NCBI GenBank assembly: GCA_944363525.1
Contig: CALVUF010000002.1
Location: forward strand, 186,001-250,000
DNA: 64,000 bases
Reading direction: 5' to 3'
Source of the DNA: an uncultured Bacilli bacterium
GTDB lineage: Bacteria; Bacillota_I; Bacilli_A; RFN20; CAG-826
The position numbers and the translations under genes are program-made. This document shows positions 1 to 8,975 of this stretch, piece after piece. The notes under the pieces were generated by a model. That model had not been told where the DNA came from. It saw nothing but the letters and a program-made list of their open reading frames with translations, and did not search any database. Positions within the stretch are counted from its first letter, which is position 1. Every line of letters starts with the position of its first letter.

Positions 1-2348
1 AGTTCCAGGAGATGCTGAAAAACGGCAAAACCATCGAGGATATCAAATACGAGGCGTTCGCCGTCGCCCGCGAAGGGGCCCGTCGGGCCATCGGTCAGTT
101 CCCGTATAAGGTTCAGATCATCGGCGCCTTGGTCTTAAACGACGGCAACATCGCCGAAATGAAGACCGGCGAAGGCAAAACCTTGACCGCGACCATGGCC
201 GTCTACCTCAACGCCTTGACCGGCGATGGGGTCCACGTCGTCACCGTCAACGAGTACTTGGCCGACCGTGACGCCAACTGGATGGGCAGCATCTATCGCT
301 TCCTCGGCTTGACCGTCGGGGTCAACCTCTCCTCGAAAACCAACAGTGAGAAAAAGGAAGCCTACCTTTGCGATATCACCTATACCACCAACTCGGAATT
401 GGGCTTCGATTATCTTCGTGACAACATGACCCAATCCTTAAGCGCTCGGGTCCTCCGGGGGCTCAAATACGCGGTCGTCGATGAAGCCGACTCGGTCTTG
501 ATCGATGAATCGCGGACTCCGCTTATCATCTCCGGCGGCCAGCGGGCCCCGGCCTCCCAATACATGGTGGCCGACCGGTTCGTCAAATGCCTGAAGGCCG
601 AGAAGGATTTCACCGTCGACATCAAGACCAAGACCTGCTCCCTCACCGATTCGGGGGCCGATAAAGCCGAAAGGATGTTCGGGGTCCGGAACCTTTACGA
701 TCCGGGCAACCAGGAACTCGTCCACCGGATCCATCAGGCTTTGAAGGCCAACTACATCATGAAGCGGGACGTCGAGTACATGGTCGACAAAGACCGGACG
801 GTTCAGCTCATCGACCAGTTCACCGGCCGTATCCTCAAGGGCCGGGAATACAACGACGGCTTACAGCAAGCGATCCAGGCCAAAGAAGGGGTCGAGATCA
901 AGCAAGAGACCACCGTTTTGGCCACCATCACCTATCAGAACTTCTTCCGGCTTTACAAGAAGATGTCCGGCATGACCGGCACCGCCAAGACCGAGGAAGA
1001 GGAATTCGAGAAGATCTACAACATGAAGGTCATCGTCATCCCGACCAACCGGCCGATCGCCCGTATCGATGACCTCGATTACATCTATGGCACCCACAAA
1101 GCCAAGCTCAAAGGCTTGGTCGAGGAAGTCAAAGCCCGGCACGAGAAGGGACAGCCGGTTCTGATCGGCACCGTCTCGGTCGAATCGAACGAAGAGATCT
1201 CCGGTTTATTGACCAAAGCCGGGATCCCCCACGAAGTCTTAAACGCCAAAAACCAAGCCCGCGAGGCCGAGATCATCTCCCACGCCGGCGAGAAAGGGGC
1301 GGTCACCCTAGCCACCAACATGGCCGGCCGTGGTACCGACATTAAGTTAGGGCCGGGCGTCAAAGAGCTCGGTGGCCTCTGCGTCTTAGGCACCGAACGG
1401 CACGAATCCCGCCGTATCGACAACCAGTTACGGGGCCGGTCGGGCCGGCAAGGCGACCCGGGCTATTCCCGTTTCTACGTCTCCTTTGAGGACGAACTCA
1501 TGCGCCGCTTCGTCGATGACAAGCGCCGGGAGTTCTTCATCAAGCAACTCGGGGAAGACCACGTCGAGAACAAACTCATCCAAAACGTCGTCACCAACGC
1601 CCAGAAGCAAATCGAGGGCCGGAACTTCGATACCCGGAAGAACCTCCTCGATTATGACGATGTCCTCGCCAAGCAAAGACAGATCATCTACGATCGCCGC
1701 GATTCGATCATGATGGCCGGCGACATCAGCGAGATAATCCATGATTTCTTCGTCGAAACCGGGGCTTACTTAGCCAAGAAAGCCTCCAACAATGGCCGCG
1801 ATGAAGGCTTGATCAATGGCGAGGCCCTCCGGAAATTGGTGGAGCCGAGCTTCGTGCCGGAAGGCAGCTTCCCGGCTAAAGCCTATGACGAGGCCTCGGT
1901 CGAAGAAGGCGGCGAGGACTTAGGGGAATTCCTCTATGCCCGTTACCTCAAGCGGAAAGCCGATTGGCCCGAAGGAGCCGCCGATCAGATCGAGCGCTCG
2001 GTCTCGCTGTCGGTCATCGACCGGAACTGGACCCGCCATATCGACACTATGGCCCATTTACGGGAAGCCATCGGCCTCCGTTCCTATGCCCAGACCAACC
2101 CGTTGCAGGATTACGTCAACGAGGGCTATGGCTACTTCCGGGAGATGAATCAGAACATCGCCGTCGACTCGGTTTATAACTTCCTCAACATCAAGCCGCG
2201 GATCCCGACTCCGACCCCGGTGAAGGAAGAGGAAAAGCCGGCGGAAGCCAAAGCCGAAGATAAACCGGCCGAAGCTAAGGAACCAACCCCGGCCCAGAAG
2301 GAGGAAAAACCCGTTGAGGCCAAACCGGAACCGACCGAATCCAAATAA
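1..2348 (+). CDS. secA: Protein translocase ATPase SecA (5' partial)
   Basis: SecA is the ATPase that pushes unfolded preproteins through SecYEG at the inner face of the membrane. The frame is open from base 3 and begins inside the conserved N-terminal region (EAFAVAREGARR), so roughly the first 60-80 residues lie outside the window. Walker A (TGEGKT) and the DEAD-type Walker B (VVDEADSVL) are visible, followed by the second helicase domain with TNMAGRGTDI and QLRGRSGRQGD. The C-terminus is not the usual Cys-rich zinc finger: after about residue 730 it is a run of Pro/Glu/Lys/Ala repeats (KPAEAK-type) with no cysteines. It is followed 15 bp later by prfB, a classic secA-prfB order in Bacillota. 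Confidence 0.97.
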   Translation, partial: FQEMLKNGKTIEDIKYEAFAVAREGARRAIGQFPYKVQIIGALVLNDGNIAEMKTGEGKTLTATMAVYLNALTGDGVHVVTVNEYLADRDANWMGSIYRFLGLTVGVNLSSKTNSEKKEAYLCDITYTTNSELGFDYLRDNMTQSLSARVLRGLKYAVVDEADSVLIDESRTPLIISGGQRAPASQYMVADRFVKCLKAEKDFTVDIKTKTCSLTDSGADKAERMFGVRNLYDPGNQELVHRIHQALKANYIMKRDVEYMVDKDRTVQLIDQFTGRILKGREYNDGLQQAIQAKEGVEIKQETTVLATITYQNFFRLYKKMSGMTGTAKTEEEEFEKIYNMKVIVIPTNRPIARIDDLDYIYGTHKAKLKGLVEEVKARHEKGQPVLIGTVSVESNEEISGLLTKAGIPHEVLNAKNQAREAEIISHAGEKGAVTLATNMAGRGTDIKLGPGVKELGGLCVLGTERHESRRIDNQLRGRSGRQGDPGYSRFYVSFEDELMRRFVDDKRREFFIKQLGEDHVENKLIQNVVTNAQKQIEGRNFDTRKNLLDYDDVLAKQRQIIYDRRDSIMMAGDISEIIHDFFVETGAYLAKKASNNGRDEGLINGEALRKLVEPSFVPEGSFPAKAYDEASVEEGGEDLGEFLYARYLKRKADWPEGAADQIERSVSLSVIDRNWTRHIDTMAHLREAIGLRSYAQTNPLQDYVNEGYGYFREMNQNIAVDSVYNFLNIKPRIPTPTPVKEEEKPAEAKAEDKPAEAKEPTPAQKEEKPVEAKPEPTESK

Positions 2349-2363
2349 AGAAGAAGGGAATAT

Positions 2364-3489
2364 ATGAAAGAGCTAGTCGAGTTAAAACAGCAAGCCCAGT
2401 CCTTGGGCGAACTGGTTTCGCAGCTCGGTGACTCTCTTTGACCTGCCGAAGATAGAGAAAGAGATCGCCGAACTTGAAGCCAAGCAAAGCGAGGAGGGGT
2501 TTTGGAATGACCAAAACATGGCCAAGACGGTGTCGAGCCGCTTGGCGGCTCTAACCCATAAGGTTGAACGGTACAAGCATGCCGTTTCGACCTACGAAGA
2601 CATCAAGGGAATGCTTTCGGAAACCAGCGAATCCGATAAGGATATGCTGGAGCTTCTATCTTCGATTGAAGACGATTTAGGCAAGGATTGCGAGGATTTA
2701 CGTCATCAACTCCTCTTCTCCGGCGAATACGATGCCTTAAACTGCACCCTCGAAATCCATCCTGGGGCCGGGGGCACCGAAGCTCAGGATTGGGCCCAGA
2801 TGCTTTTGCGTATGTATGGCCGCTGGGCCGAGCGGAATGACTACAAGATCCAGACCATCGATATCCAAGACGGCGACGAAGCCGGCATCAAGACCGCGAC
2901 CATCAAAGTCATCGGCAATGATGCCTACGGGATGCTGAAGGGAGAAAAGGGAGTCCACCGGCTGGTTCGGATCTCACCTTTCGACGCCAACGCGCGGCGC
3001 CATACCTCCTTTGCCTCGGTTAACGTCATCCCCGAGTTCGGGGCGGTGTCTGACATCGTCATCGACCCCAAAGATCTCCGGGTCGATACCTTCCGCAGCG
3101 GCGGGGCCGGCGGGCAAAACGTCAACAAGGTCTCCTCGGCCGTCCGAATCACCCATATCCCGACCGGCATCGTCGTCCAATGCGAGATTGAGCGGAGCCA
3201 ATTGATGAACAAGGCCACCTGCATGAGCATGCTGACCGATAAACTCATGCAGCGGAAACTCGAGGAACGGGACGCCAAGCTCAAATCGATCGTCGGCGAG
3301 CAGAAAAACATCGAATGGGGCTCGCAAATCCGGAGTTACGTTTTCCAACCGTATACCATGGTCAAAGACCATCGGACCAATTTCGAGATGGGCGACATCC
3401 AAGGGGTGATGGATGGCAACCTCAACCCCTTTATCTTCGCTTATCTGGAAGAGGAGGCTAAGAAGAATGAAGGGAAGCCTAAAAAGTAA
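2364..3489 (+). CDS. prfB: Peptide chain release factor 2 (programmed +1 frameshift)
   Basis: RF2 releases the finished peptide at UAA and UGA. Translation starts at the ATG at 2364 after an AAGAAGGGAA ribosome site. It reads 25 codons to an in-frame TGA at 2439-2441 and must shift +1 at CTT TGA C to continue as Asp-Leu-Pro. The joined protein is about 374 residues, the normal RF2 length. The UGA-recognising tripeptide SPF (about 204-206) and the catalytic GGQ (about 249-251, in GGAGGQNVNKVSS) are present. An alternative GTG at 2428 opens the long frame but lacks the first helix and has no good ribosome site. The 3' end overlaps yitT by 23 bp. Confidence 0.95.
2427..2442 (+). promoter_or_regulatory. 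RF2 autoregulatory frameshift site
   Basis: The slippery codon CTT (2436-2438) is followed by the stop TGA (2439-2441) and a C, the conserved CTTTGAC heptamer of prfB genes. A short purine run, GGTG, at 2427-2430 is the only Shine-Dalgarno-like stimulator and is weaker than the usual AGGGGG. Low RF2 lets the ribosome slip and make more RF2. Confidence 0.9.
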
Positions 3490-4450
3490 GCTGTTCAGCA
3501 AAGAAGGACGGCGGACCATCCTCAATTTCTTGCTGATGGTCGTCGGCTCCTTCGTCTTGGCTTTTGGCAACGCCGCCTTCATCGTCCCTTCGGATTTAGT
3601 CACCGGCGGGGTCTCGGCGATCGGCGTTATCATTCAGTTCTACATTGAGCAAAGCGGCTCGACATTCCAAGCGGTCGATATCGTGACCGCGGTTTTGACC
3701 GTTGGCTTATTCTTAGTCGGGGCGGTGGTGCTAGGAAAGAAGTTCACCGCCCATACCTTCGTGGCCTCGATCCTTTATCCGGCTTTCTTCGCCTTATTGT
3801 ATCGGACTGATTTCCTCAAGCCGATCTATACCCAGCTCATCGATTTGGATGAGCCGATGGTGGGCTCGTTGCTTTGCGCCCTCTTCGGCGGTGTCTTCGT
3901 CGGCTTAGGGGTGGCCATCACCTTCAAAGGCAATGGCTCGACCGGCGGGGTCGACGTCATCTGCGCCATCCTCGGGAAGTACTTCAATATCCGCGAATCC
4001 TATACCTCGGCCGTCATTGATACCGCCTTGGTCGTCCTCGGCATGGCTTGCCGTTACACCATCCCCAATAATATCCCCTTAGGGTTGATTGGCATCCTCT
4101 CGGCCTTAGTCGCGGCCGCCATGATCCAGATCACCTACGTCGCCTCCAACAACTTCGTCCTCTGCGACGTCATATCCAGCGAGTATGAGAAGATTGTCGA
4201 TTTTATCCAGGACGACCTTGATCGGGGCTGCACTTTGCTCAACACCATCGGGGGCTATACCGGCGAGGACCGGTTGATGGTCCGGGTGGCCTTAAGCAAA
4301 TCGGAAGCCCAGGAGCTGAAGCGTTTCATCGCCGACACCGACCCCAGGGCCTTCCTAACCATGGTCGATGCCTCGGCCATCAACGGCGAAGGCTTTGCCC
4401 CAATCGTTTACAAACGGCGCAAAGGCAAGGACGATGGACCGCGAAAATAA
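3467..4450 (+). CDS. YitT/DUF161-DUF2179 family membrane protein
   Basis: A 327-residue integral membrane protein of the YitT family; the transported substrate is unknown. Five or six hydrophobic segments occupy about residues 15-240, including the family-typical STGGVDVI stretch. A soluble C-terminal DUF2179 domain (about 245-320, with GCTLLNTIGGYTGE) follows. The start at 3467 is preferred over an in-frame GTG at 3413, because GAGGAGG lies 9 nt upstream and the longer start would add a non-homologous, Arg-rich tail. It overlaps prfB by 23 bp and uvrB by 17 bp, so it is translated as part of the operon. Confidence 0.85.
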   Translation: MKGSLKSKLFSKEGRRTILNFLLMVVGSFVLAFGNAAFIVPSDLVTGGVSAIGVIIQFYIEQSGSTFQAVDIVTAVLTVGLFLVGAVVLGKKFTAHTFVASILYPAFFALLYRTDFLKPIYTQLIDLDEPMVGSLLCALFGGVFVGLGVAITFKGNGSTGGVDVICAILGKYFNIRESYTSAVIDTALVVLGMACRYTIPNNIPLGLIGILSALVAAAMIQITYVASNNFVLCDVISSEYEKIVDFIQDDLDRGCTLLNTIGGYTGEDRLMVRVALSKSEAQELKRFIADTDPRAFLTMVDASAINGEGFAPIVYKRRKGKDDGPRK

Positions 4451-6419
4451 GCCGTTCAAACTGATCAGCAAGTTCGCCCCGACCGGCGATCAGCCCCAAG
4501 CCATCGCCAAGATCCTCCAAGGGATAGAGCAAGGAAAACGGATTCAGGTCATTCAGGGGGCGACCGGGACGGGAAAAACGTTCACGGACGCCAATATCAT
4601 CGCCGCCTTGAACCGGCCGACTTTGGTTATGGTCCATAACAAGACTTTGGCCAGCCAACTCTATGGCGAATTCAAGGAACTATTCCCGGAGAATCGGGTT
4701 GAGTATTTCATCTCCAACTTCGATTTCTATCAGCCGGAAGCCTATATCCCGAAGTCCGATACCTACATCGATAAGAACGCGGTCACCAATATGGAACTTG
4801 ACATGATGCGGACCAGCGCCATGAACTCGGTCTTATCGCGGCGCGACACCATTGTTGTGGCCTCGGTGGCCGCCATCTATGGGCTAACCGATCCGGCGGA
4901 ATACGAAGGATTGATCTTTGAAATCCGGGTCGGGGAAACGCTGGACCGGAAAGGGTTATACAAGCAGCTGATCGATGCCCAGTACACCCGGGATAATTTC
5001 GAATTGAAGCCCGGGACCTTCCGGGTCCATGGCGACATCATCGACATCGCCCCGGCGACCCATGATTATTTTATCCGTGTCGATTGTTTTGGCGATGAGG
5101 TCGAGAATATCTTCCAAATCAATTCGATGACTGGTGAAATTGAGCGAACCTATGCTACCTATCCGATTTTCCCGGCTTATGATCATGCCTCGACTAGAAA
5201 GAGGATTGAGGCGGCCTGCAAGACGATTAAGGAAGAGTTGGAGGAACGGCTGAAGTTCTTCCGGGACAATGGCAAATTGCTCGAGGCCGAGCGACTGGAG
5301 ATGCGGACGAAGCAGGACATTGAAAGCATGCTTGAATTCGGCCGCTGCCCAGGGATCGAGAACTATTCCCGCCATATCGATGGGCGGAAGCCGGGGGAAC
5401 GACCCTTCACCCTCATCGACTATATGCCGAAGGATTATCTGCTGCTGCTCGATGAATCCCACGTCACCATCCCCCAAATCCGCGGGATGTACAACGGGGA
5501 CCGGTCGCGGAAGGAAACCTTGGTTGAGTATGGCTTCCGTTTGCCCTCGGCCCTCGATAACCGCCCCTTGAACTTCCAGGAGTTTGAGAATCTGATGGCG
5601 AGCTCGGTCGTCTGCACTTCAGCCACCCCGGGGGATTATGAACTGGAGCACTGCAACCACGAGGTGGTGGAACAGATCATCCGGCCGACCGGTTTGCTTG
5701 ATCCGATCATCTCGGTTCGGCCGACCAAAGGACAGATCGATGACCTCTTGTCGGAGATAAAAAAGCGGACCGAGCGGAACGAACGGACGATGATCGTGAC
5801 CTTGACCATCAAGATGGCCGAGGATTTGACCGCCTATTTGAAGGAGAAGGGGATTAAGGTCACCTACCTTCATAACGAGACAAAGACCTTAGAACGAAGT
5901 CAAATCATCTATCAGCTCCGGAAAGGGAAATACGATGTCTTGGTTGGCATCAACCTCCTTCGGGAAGGACTTGATATCCCGGAGGTATCTTTGATTGCCA
6001 TCCTCGATGCCGATAAGGAAGGGTTCCTCCGTTCGACCAGGTCGTTGATCCAAATCATCGGCCGGGCGGCGCGGAATGCCAATGGGCAAGTCATCATGTA
6101 TGCCGATTCCTACTCCGACTCGATGAACGAAGCTATCGCCGAGACGATGCGGAGGCGGAAGATTCAAGAGAAATACAACGAGGAGAACGGCATCATCCCG
6201 ACCACCATCATCAAGGAGATAAGACCGCCTTTGTCCAACAGTGAGAACGAGACCAAGAAGCTCATCAATAGCGATGGCAAGACCAGCCGGAAGGAAATGG
6301 AGATCCGAATCAAAGACCTCGAGAAGCAGATGTATGCGGCGGCCAAGGTGTTCGATTTCGAACGGGCGGCCGAGCTCCGTGACATCATCTTCGAGGCGAA
6401 AGCGAGTTTAGAGAAATGA
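4434..6419 (+). CDS. uvrB: UvrABC system protein B
   Basis: UvrB is the damage-verifying helicase-like subunit of nucleotide excision repair; it is loaded by UvrA and recruits UvrC. The protein is 661 residues, the usual length. Walker A GATGTGKT is at 42-49. The beta-hairpin that inserts at lesions (FYQPEAYIPKSD) follows, then a DEAD-type LLLDESH, motif VI QIIGRAARN, and a C-terminal UVR coiled-coil that binds UvrC (AAAKVFDFERAAELRD). The ATG at 4434 has AAGG upstream and gives the conserved N-terminus; an upstream in-frame start at 4368 would only extend into yitT. Its TGA overlaps the next gene as ATGA. Confidence 0.97.
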   Translation: MDRENKPFKLISKFAPTGDQPQAIAKILQGIEQGKRIQVIQGATGTGKTFTDANIIAALNRPTLVMVHNKTLASQLYGEFKELFPENRVEYFISNFDFYQPEAYIPKSDTYIDKNAVTNMELDMMRTSAMNSVLSRRDTIVVASVAAIYGLTDPAEYEGLIFEIRVGETLDRKGLYKQLIDAQYTRDNFELKPGTFRVHGDIIDIAPATHDYFIRVDCFGDEVENIFQINSMTGEIERTYATYPIFPAYDHASTRKRIEAACKTIKEELEERLKFFRDNGKLLEAERLEMRTKQDIESMLEFGRCPGIENYSRHIDGRKPGERPFTLIDYMPKDYLLLLDESHVTIPQIRGMYNGDRSRKETLVEYGFRLPSALDNRPLNFQEFENLMASSVVCTSATPGDYELEHCNHEVVEQIIRPTGLLDPIISVRPTKGQIDDLLSEIKKRTERNERTMIVTLTIKMAEDLTAYLKEKGIKVTYLHNETKTLERSQIIYQLRKGKYDVLVGINLLREGLDIPEVSLIAILDADKEGFLRSTRSLIQIIGRAARNANGQVIMYADSYSDSMNEAIAETMRRRKIQEKYNEENGIIPTTIIKEIRPPLSNSENETKKLINSDGKTSRKEMEIRIKDLEKQMYAAAKVFDFERAAELRDIIFEAKASLEK

Positions 6420-7042
6420 CCCACGATGTTTATTTGTTTGATTTCGACGGCACCCTAGCCGACAGCAAGGAATCGTTGGTCCCGGTCTATAAGGCCGGGT
6501 TCAACCTGATCGGGATGGACGTCACCCCCGAGCAATGCGTCCACTTCATGCACCATAACCTTTTGGAGACGATGCAGGAGATGAAGGTCAAACCCGAGGA
6601 TTATGAACGGTTCGTCACTCGGATCGTTGAGGCGCTGGATTATGAGGAATCAATTAAGTTAATCCGCCCATTCCCCGAGGTGGAAAAAATTCTGCAAAAC
6701 TTACATAAGGAGCGCAAAATCCTAGCGGTTGTATCCGGAAACGGTTCCGGTCACATCCAACTGGTCCTTAAACAATTCGGCTGGGACCACTACTTCCAAA
6801 CCATCATCGGGTCCGACATGTATAAGCATGGCAAACCGTCCCCGGAACCGTTATTGATGGCCCTCGAGCACCTGGGAATCGAAGACAAATCAAAGGTCAT
6901 CTACATCGGCGACTCCTTTCAGGATAAGGCGGCGGCCGAGGCGGCGGGGCTATCCTGCCAACTAGTTGACCGGAACCACGAATATCCGAAAGAAGTTGGA
7001 GCAGTGTACTCGCTAGATGAATATAGCGAATTCGCCGCCTAA
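6416..7042 (+). CDS. HAD-superfamily phosphatase (phosphoglycolate phosphatase-like)
   Basis: A 208-residue cytosolic phosphatase of the HAD superfamily, subfamily I with an alpha-helical cap. The nucleophile/acid pair is in FDFDGT (Asp9, Asp11). Motif II is in VVSGNGSG, the motif III lysine is in KHGKPSPEP, and motif IV is GDS in IYIGDSFQDK. The cap has the size seen in Gph/PpaX proteins, so a phosphoglycolate or pyrophosphate-like substrate is plausible but not provable. It is translationally coupled to uvrB through a 4-bp ATGA overlap and ends the operon. Confidence 0.85.
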   Translation: MTHDVYLFDFDGTLADSKESLVPVYKAGFNLIGMDVTPEQCVHFMHHNLLETMQEMKVKPEDYERFVTRIVEALDYEESIKLIRPFPEVEKILQNLHKERKILAVVSGNGSGHIQLVLKQFGWDHYFQTIIGSDMYKHGKPSPEPLLMALEHLGIEDKSKVIYIGDSFQDKAAAEAAGLSCQLVDRNHEYPKEVGAVYSLDEYSEFAA

Positions 7043-7098
7043 GATAACGGGCAGGGTTCGGTTGGTAAAAGGCTAATTAGCATCGGAAAAATCCGCGG

Positions 7099-7127
7099 TT
7101 GCAAAAATAGACTATTCAGTCTATCCT
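7099..7127 (+). promoter_or_regulatory. Promoter of secG with a palindromic spacer
   Basis: TTGCAA (7099-7104) and TATCCT (7122-7127) are 17 bp apart. A perfect 7-bp inverted repeat, ATAGACT-ATTC-AGTCTAT (7107-7124), fills the spacer and touches the -10 hexamer, where a repressor would block polymerase. Confidence 0.6.
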
Positions 7128-7161
7128 ATGTGTCGCACGTTCGCAAAGGAGGAACGAAACT

Positions 7162-7434
7162 ATGGCATGGTATGACATCATATTCATCATCGTCAGCTTG
7201 ATCATCATCGTTTTGTCCCTTCTCCAAGGCGGTAAATCGGAAGGGGCTTCGGGCGCCATCACCGGCGGCGGGCTCAACGTCTTCGCCAAAACCAAGGAAC
7301 GGGGTTCGGAGAAAGTCATTACCTGGCTCACCTTCGGCTTCGCCATCGTCTTCCTCTTCCTGGCTCTGATCATCTCGGTCATCTCGCCGGAAACGGCGGC
7401 TGAATCCACCAGCGCCATCAGCGGTTCGCTTTAA
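7162..7434 (+). CDS. secG: Preprotein translocase subunit SecG
   Basis: SecG is the small accessory subunit of the SecYEG channel. The 90-residue protein has two hydrophobic helices (about 5-22 and 52-72). Between them is the conserved cytoplasmic loop with LLQGGKSEGASGAITGG, which carries the family's Gly/Ser-rich stretch. AAAGGAGG lies 8-10 nt before the ATG. It is a single-gene unit: promoter at 7099, terminator at 7442. Confidence 0.92.
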   Translation: MAWYDIIFIIVSLIIIVLSLLQGGKSEGASGAITGGGLNVFAKTKERGSEKVITWLTFGFAIVFLFLALIISVISPETAAESTSAISGSL

Positions 7435-7441
7435 TCCCATT

Positions 7442-7466
7442 AACGCCTCGCCGAGGCGTTTTGTTT
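7442..7466 (+). terminator. Rho-independent terminator after secG
   Basis: Stem AACGCCT (7442-7448) pairs with AGGCGTT (7454-7460) across the loop CGCCG and is followed by TTTGTTT. Confidence 0.85.
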
Positions 7467-7479
7467 ATGGAGGGAATGC

Positions 7480-8283
7480 ATGGATATCAAAAGTTTCGTC
7501 GCTAAACGGAAAGCCGAACTTTCCGCGATGGCTAAATCCCTTCCGGTCGTTCCGACTTTGATGATCATCCAAGCCAATGATGACCCGGCCTCCAATTCCT
7601 ATGTCCGGGGTAAGATCAAAGACGGGGAGGAGATCGGCTTTAAGGTGTTGCTAAATAAACTGCCGACCACCGTTACCCAAGCGGAATTGCTTAAGGAAGT
7701 CGAGAAAGCCAACGAAGACCCCAATATCCATGGGCTGATCGTCCAATTGCCTTTGCCGAAGCAGATCGATGAGAAGGCGGTCAAACTGGCGGTCAATCCT
7801 TCTAAGGACGTCGATGGGTTCCATCCCCTTTCTTCCTTCATTCCCTGCACCCCAAAAGGGATCGTCGCTTACTTAAAGGCCGAAGGCTTTGATTTCAAAG
7901 GCAAGAACGCCGTCGTCTTAGGCCGGAGCGAGATCGTCGGCAAGCCGATGGCTAAGTTCTTGCTTTCCTTAGATTGCAACGTCACCGTCCTCCATTCGAA
8001 GACCTCAATGGAGGATAAAAAAGCCTATATCAAGATGACTGACCTTATCGTTGTCGCCATCGGCCGGCTTGGTTATCTAGACAACTCGTTTGAATACAAA
8101 TCATCGGCCGTCATCGTCGATGTCGGAATCAACCGCGGGGAGGACGGGAAACTCCATGGCGATGCAGTGCCCAATCTTCCCGTTGCCATCCAAACCCCGG
8201 TTCCTGGGGGAGTGGGGCTTTTGACCCGACTGGCTTTGATGGATAATCTAATGGAGGCGGTAAACCATGAACTTCGCGATTAA
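7480..8283 (+). CDS. folD: Methylenetetrahydrofolate dehydrogenase/cyclohydrolase
   Basis: FolD interconverts 5,10-methylene-, methenyl- and 10-formyl-tetrahydrofolate, supplying one-carbon units for purines and thymidylate. The 267-residue protein has the folate-site lysine motif SYVRGKIKDGEEIG, QLPLPKQID, the PSKDVDGFHP signature, the NADP-binding VLGRSEIVGKPMA and the C-terminal TPVPGGVGLLTR. It is slightly shorter than the usual 280-290 residues but no domain is missing. The ribosome site GGAGGG precedes the ATG. The gene overlaps the following ThyX-like gene by 17 bp, so the two are co-translated. Confidence 0.96.
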   Translation: MDIKSFVAKRKAELSAMAKSLPVVPTLMIIQANDDPASNSYVRGKIKDGEEIGFKVLLNKLPTTVTQAELLKEVEKANEDPNIHGLIVQLPLPKQIDEKAVKLAVNPSKDVDGFHPLSSFIPCTPKGIVAYLKAEGFDFKGKNAVVLGRSEIVGKPMAKFLLSLDCNVTVLHSKTSMEDKKAYIKMTDLIVVAIGRLGYLDNSFEYKSSAVIVDVGINRGEDGKLHGDAVPNLPVAIQTPVPGGVGLLTRLALMDNLMEAVNHELRD

Positions 8284-8884
8284 CAACACCTATGTCTATG
8301 GATTGGAACGGGCGGTCAAAGCCTCGGGCAATCCGATGCGGACCAAAATCGACACCAGCGACCCGACGGAGAAGGACTTCCTCCGGGCCGAGAAACTCGG
8401 TTCCTGCCCCGGCGGGGAAGGTCATGATAACTTCCTTAAAGGCATCTTGGTCCATCTTGATGTCACGGCCCCGCTTTATTGGTGGAAAGAAGCCCAGCGT
8501 TACCACTGGTTCGATTTCGTCTCCTCTCAGTCGACCATGCATTGCTTATTGAAATTCGATATCGTAACCCAATGCGTCGAGGAGACCGACCCGGTCATCC
8601 TTGAACGGATGCGTTCTTTAGTCGCTTCCTATAACGATATCCCTGACGATGAAGAGCATAAGGACGAGAAGAAATCCGCTTGGCGGGTTCTCGTCGCCTC
8701 TTTGCCTTGTGGCTTCTGCCTCTCGGCCACCATGACGACCAATTATCAGCAATTGAAGACCATGTATCGGCAACGCCGTTACCATAAGCTCAAGGAATGG
8801 CATATCTTCTGCGACTGGTGCGAGTCGCTGCCTCGTTTCAAGGAATTGGTGGGGATTTCTAATAATTTTGCAGAATCCAAGTGA
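8267..8884 (+). CDS. Divergent ThyX-like protein (phage-type family)
   Basis: A 205-residue soluble protein I place in the ThyX superfamily by two local resemblances. The stretch from APLYWWKEAQRYH to SSQSTMH lines up with the ThyX segment APxxxWxQWxRHR...S. NYQQLKTMYRQRRYHKLKEW lines up with the late NLRSLLHFLxLR...AQWE segment. The canonical RHR motif is altered to RYH, so thymidylate synthase activity is uncertain. Very similar proteins are carried by Bacillota phages. Overlap with folD is notable because FolD makes the methylene-folate that ThyX consumes. GGAGG precedes the ATG. It could instead be a non-enzymatic relative. Confidence 0.55.
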   Translation: MNFAINNTYVYGLERAVKASGNPMRTKIDTSDPTEKDFLRAEKLGSCPGGEGHDNFLKGILVHLDVTAPLYWWKEAQRYHWFDFVSSQSTMHCLLKFDIVTQCVEETDPVILERMRSLVASYNDIPDDEEHKDEKKSAWRVLVASLPCGFCLSATMTTNYQQLKTMYRQRRYHKLKEWHIFCDWCESLPRFKELVGISNNFAESK

Positions 8885-8894
8885 AATTGTGAAA

Positions 8895-8922
8895 AGCCGC
8901 TGCTTCTAAACAGCGGCTCTTC
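8895..8922 (+). terminator. Terminator after folD-thyX-like
   Basis: An 8-bp stem AGCCGCTG/CAGCGGCT (8895-8902 with 8911-8918) has an 8-nt loop. Only a short CTTC tract follows, so it may be leaky. The rest of the gap to 8976 is AT-rich without further signals. Confidence 0.6.
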
Positions 8923-8975
8923 GCTAGGAGGTATACTGCGTTGAAGTTGTTTTGCAGTTTTAATTGACAAGAAAG

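Noticed and set aside
2439-2441. TGA read as tryptophan (mycoplasma code)
   Set aside because: RF2 is present with its frameshift site, and many genes end in TGA with correct family lengths, so the standard code applies.
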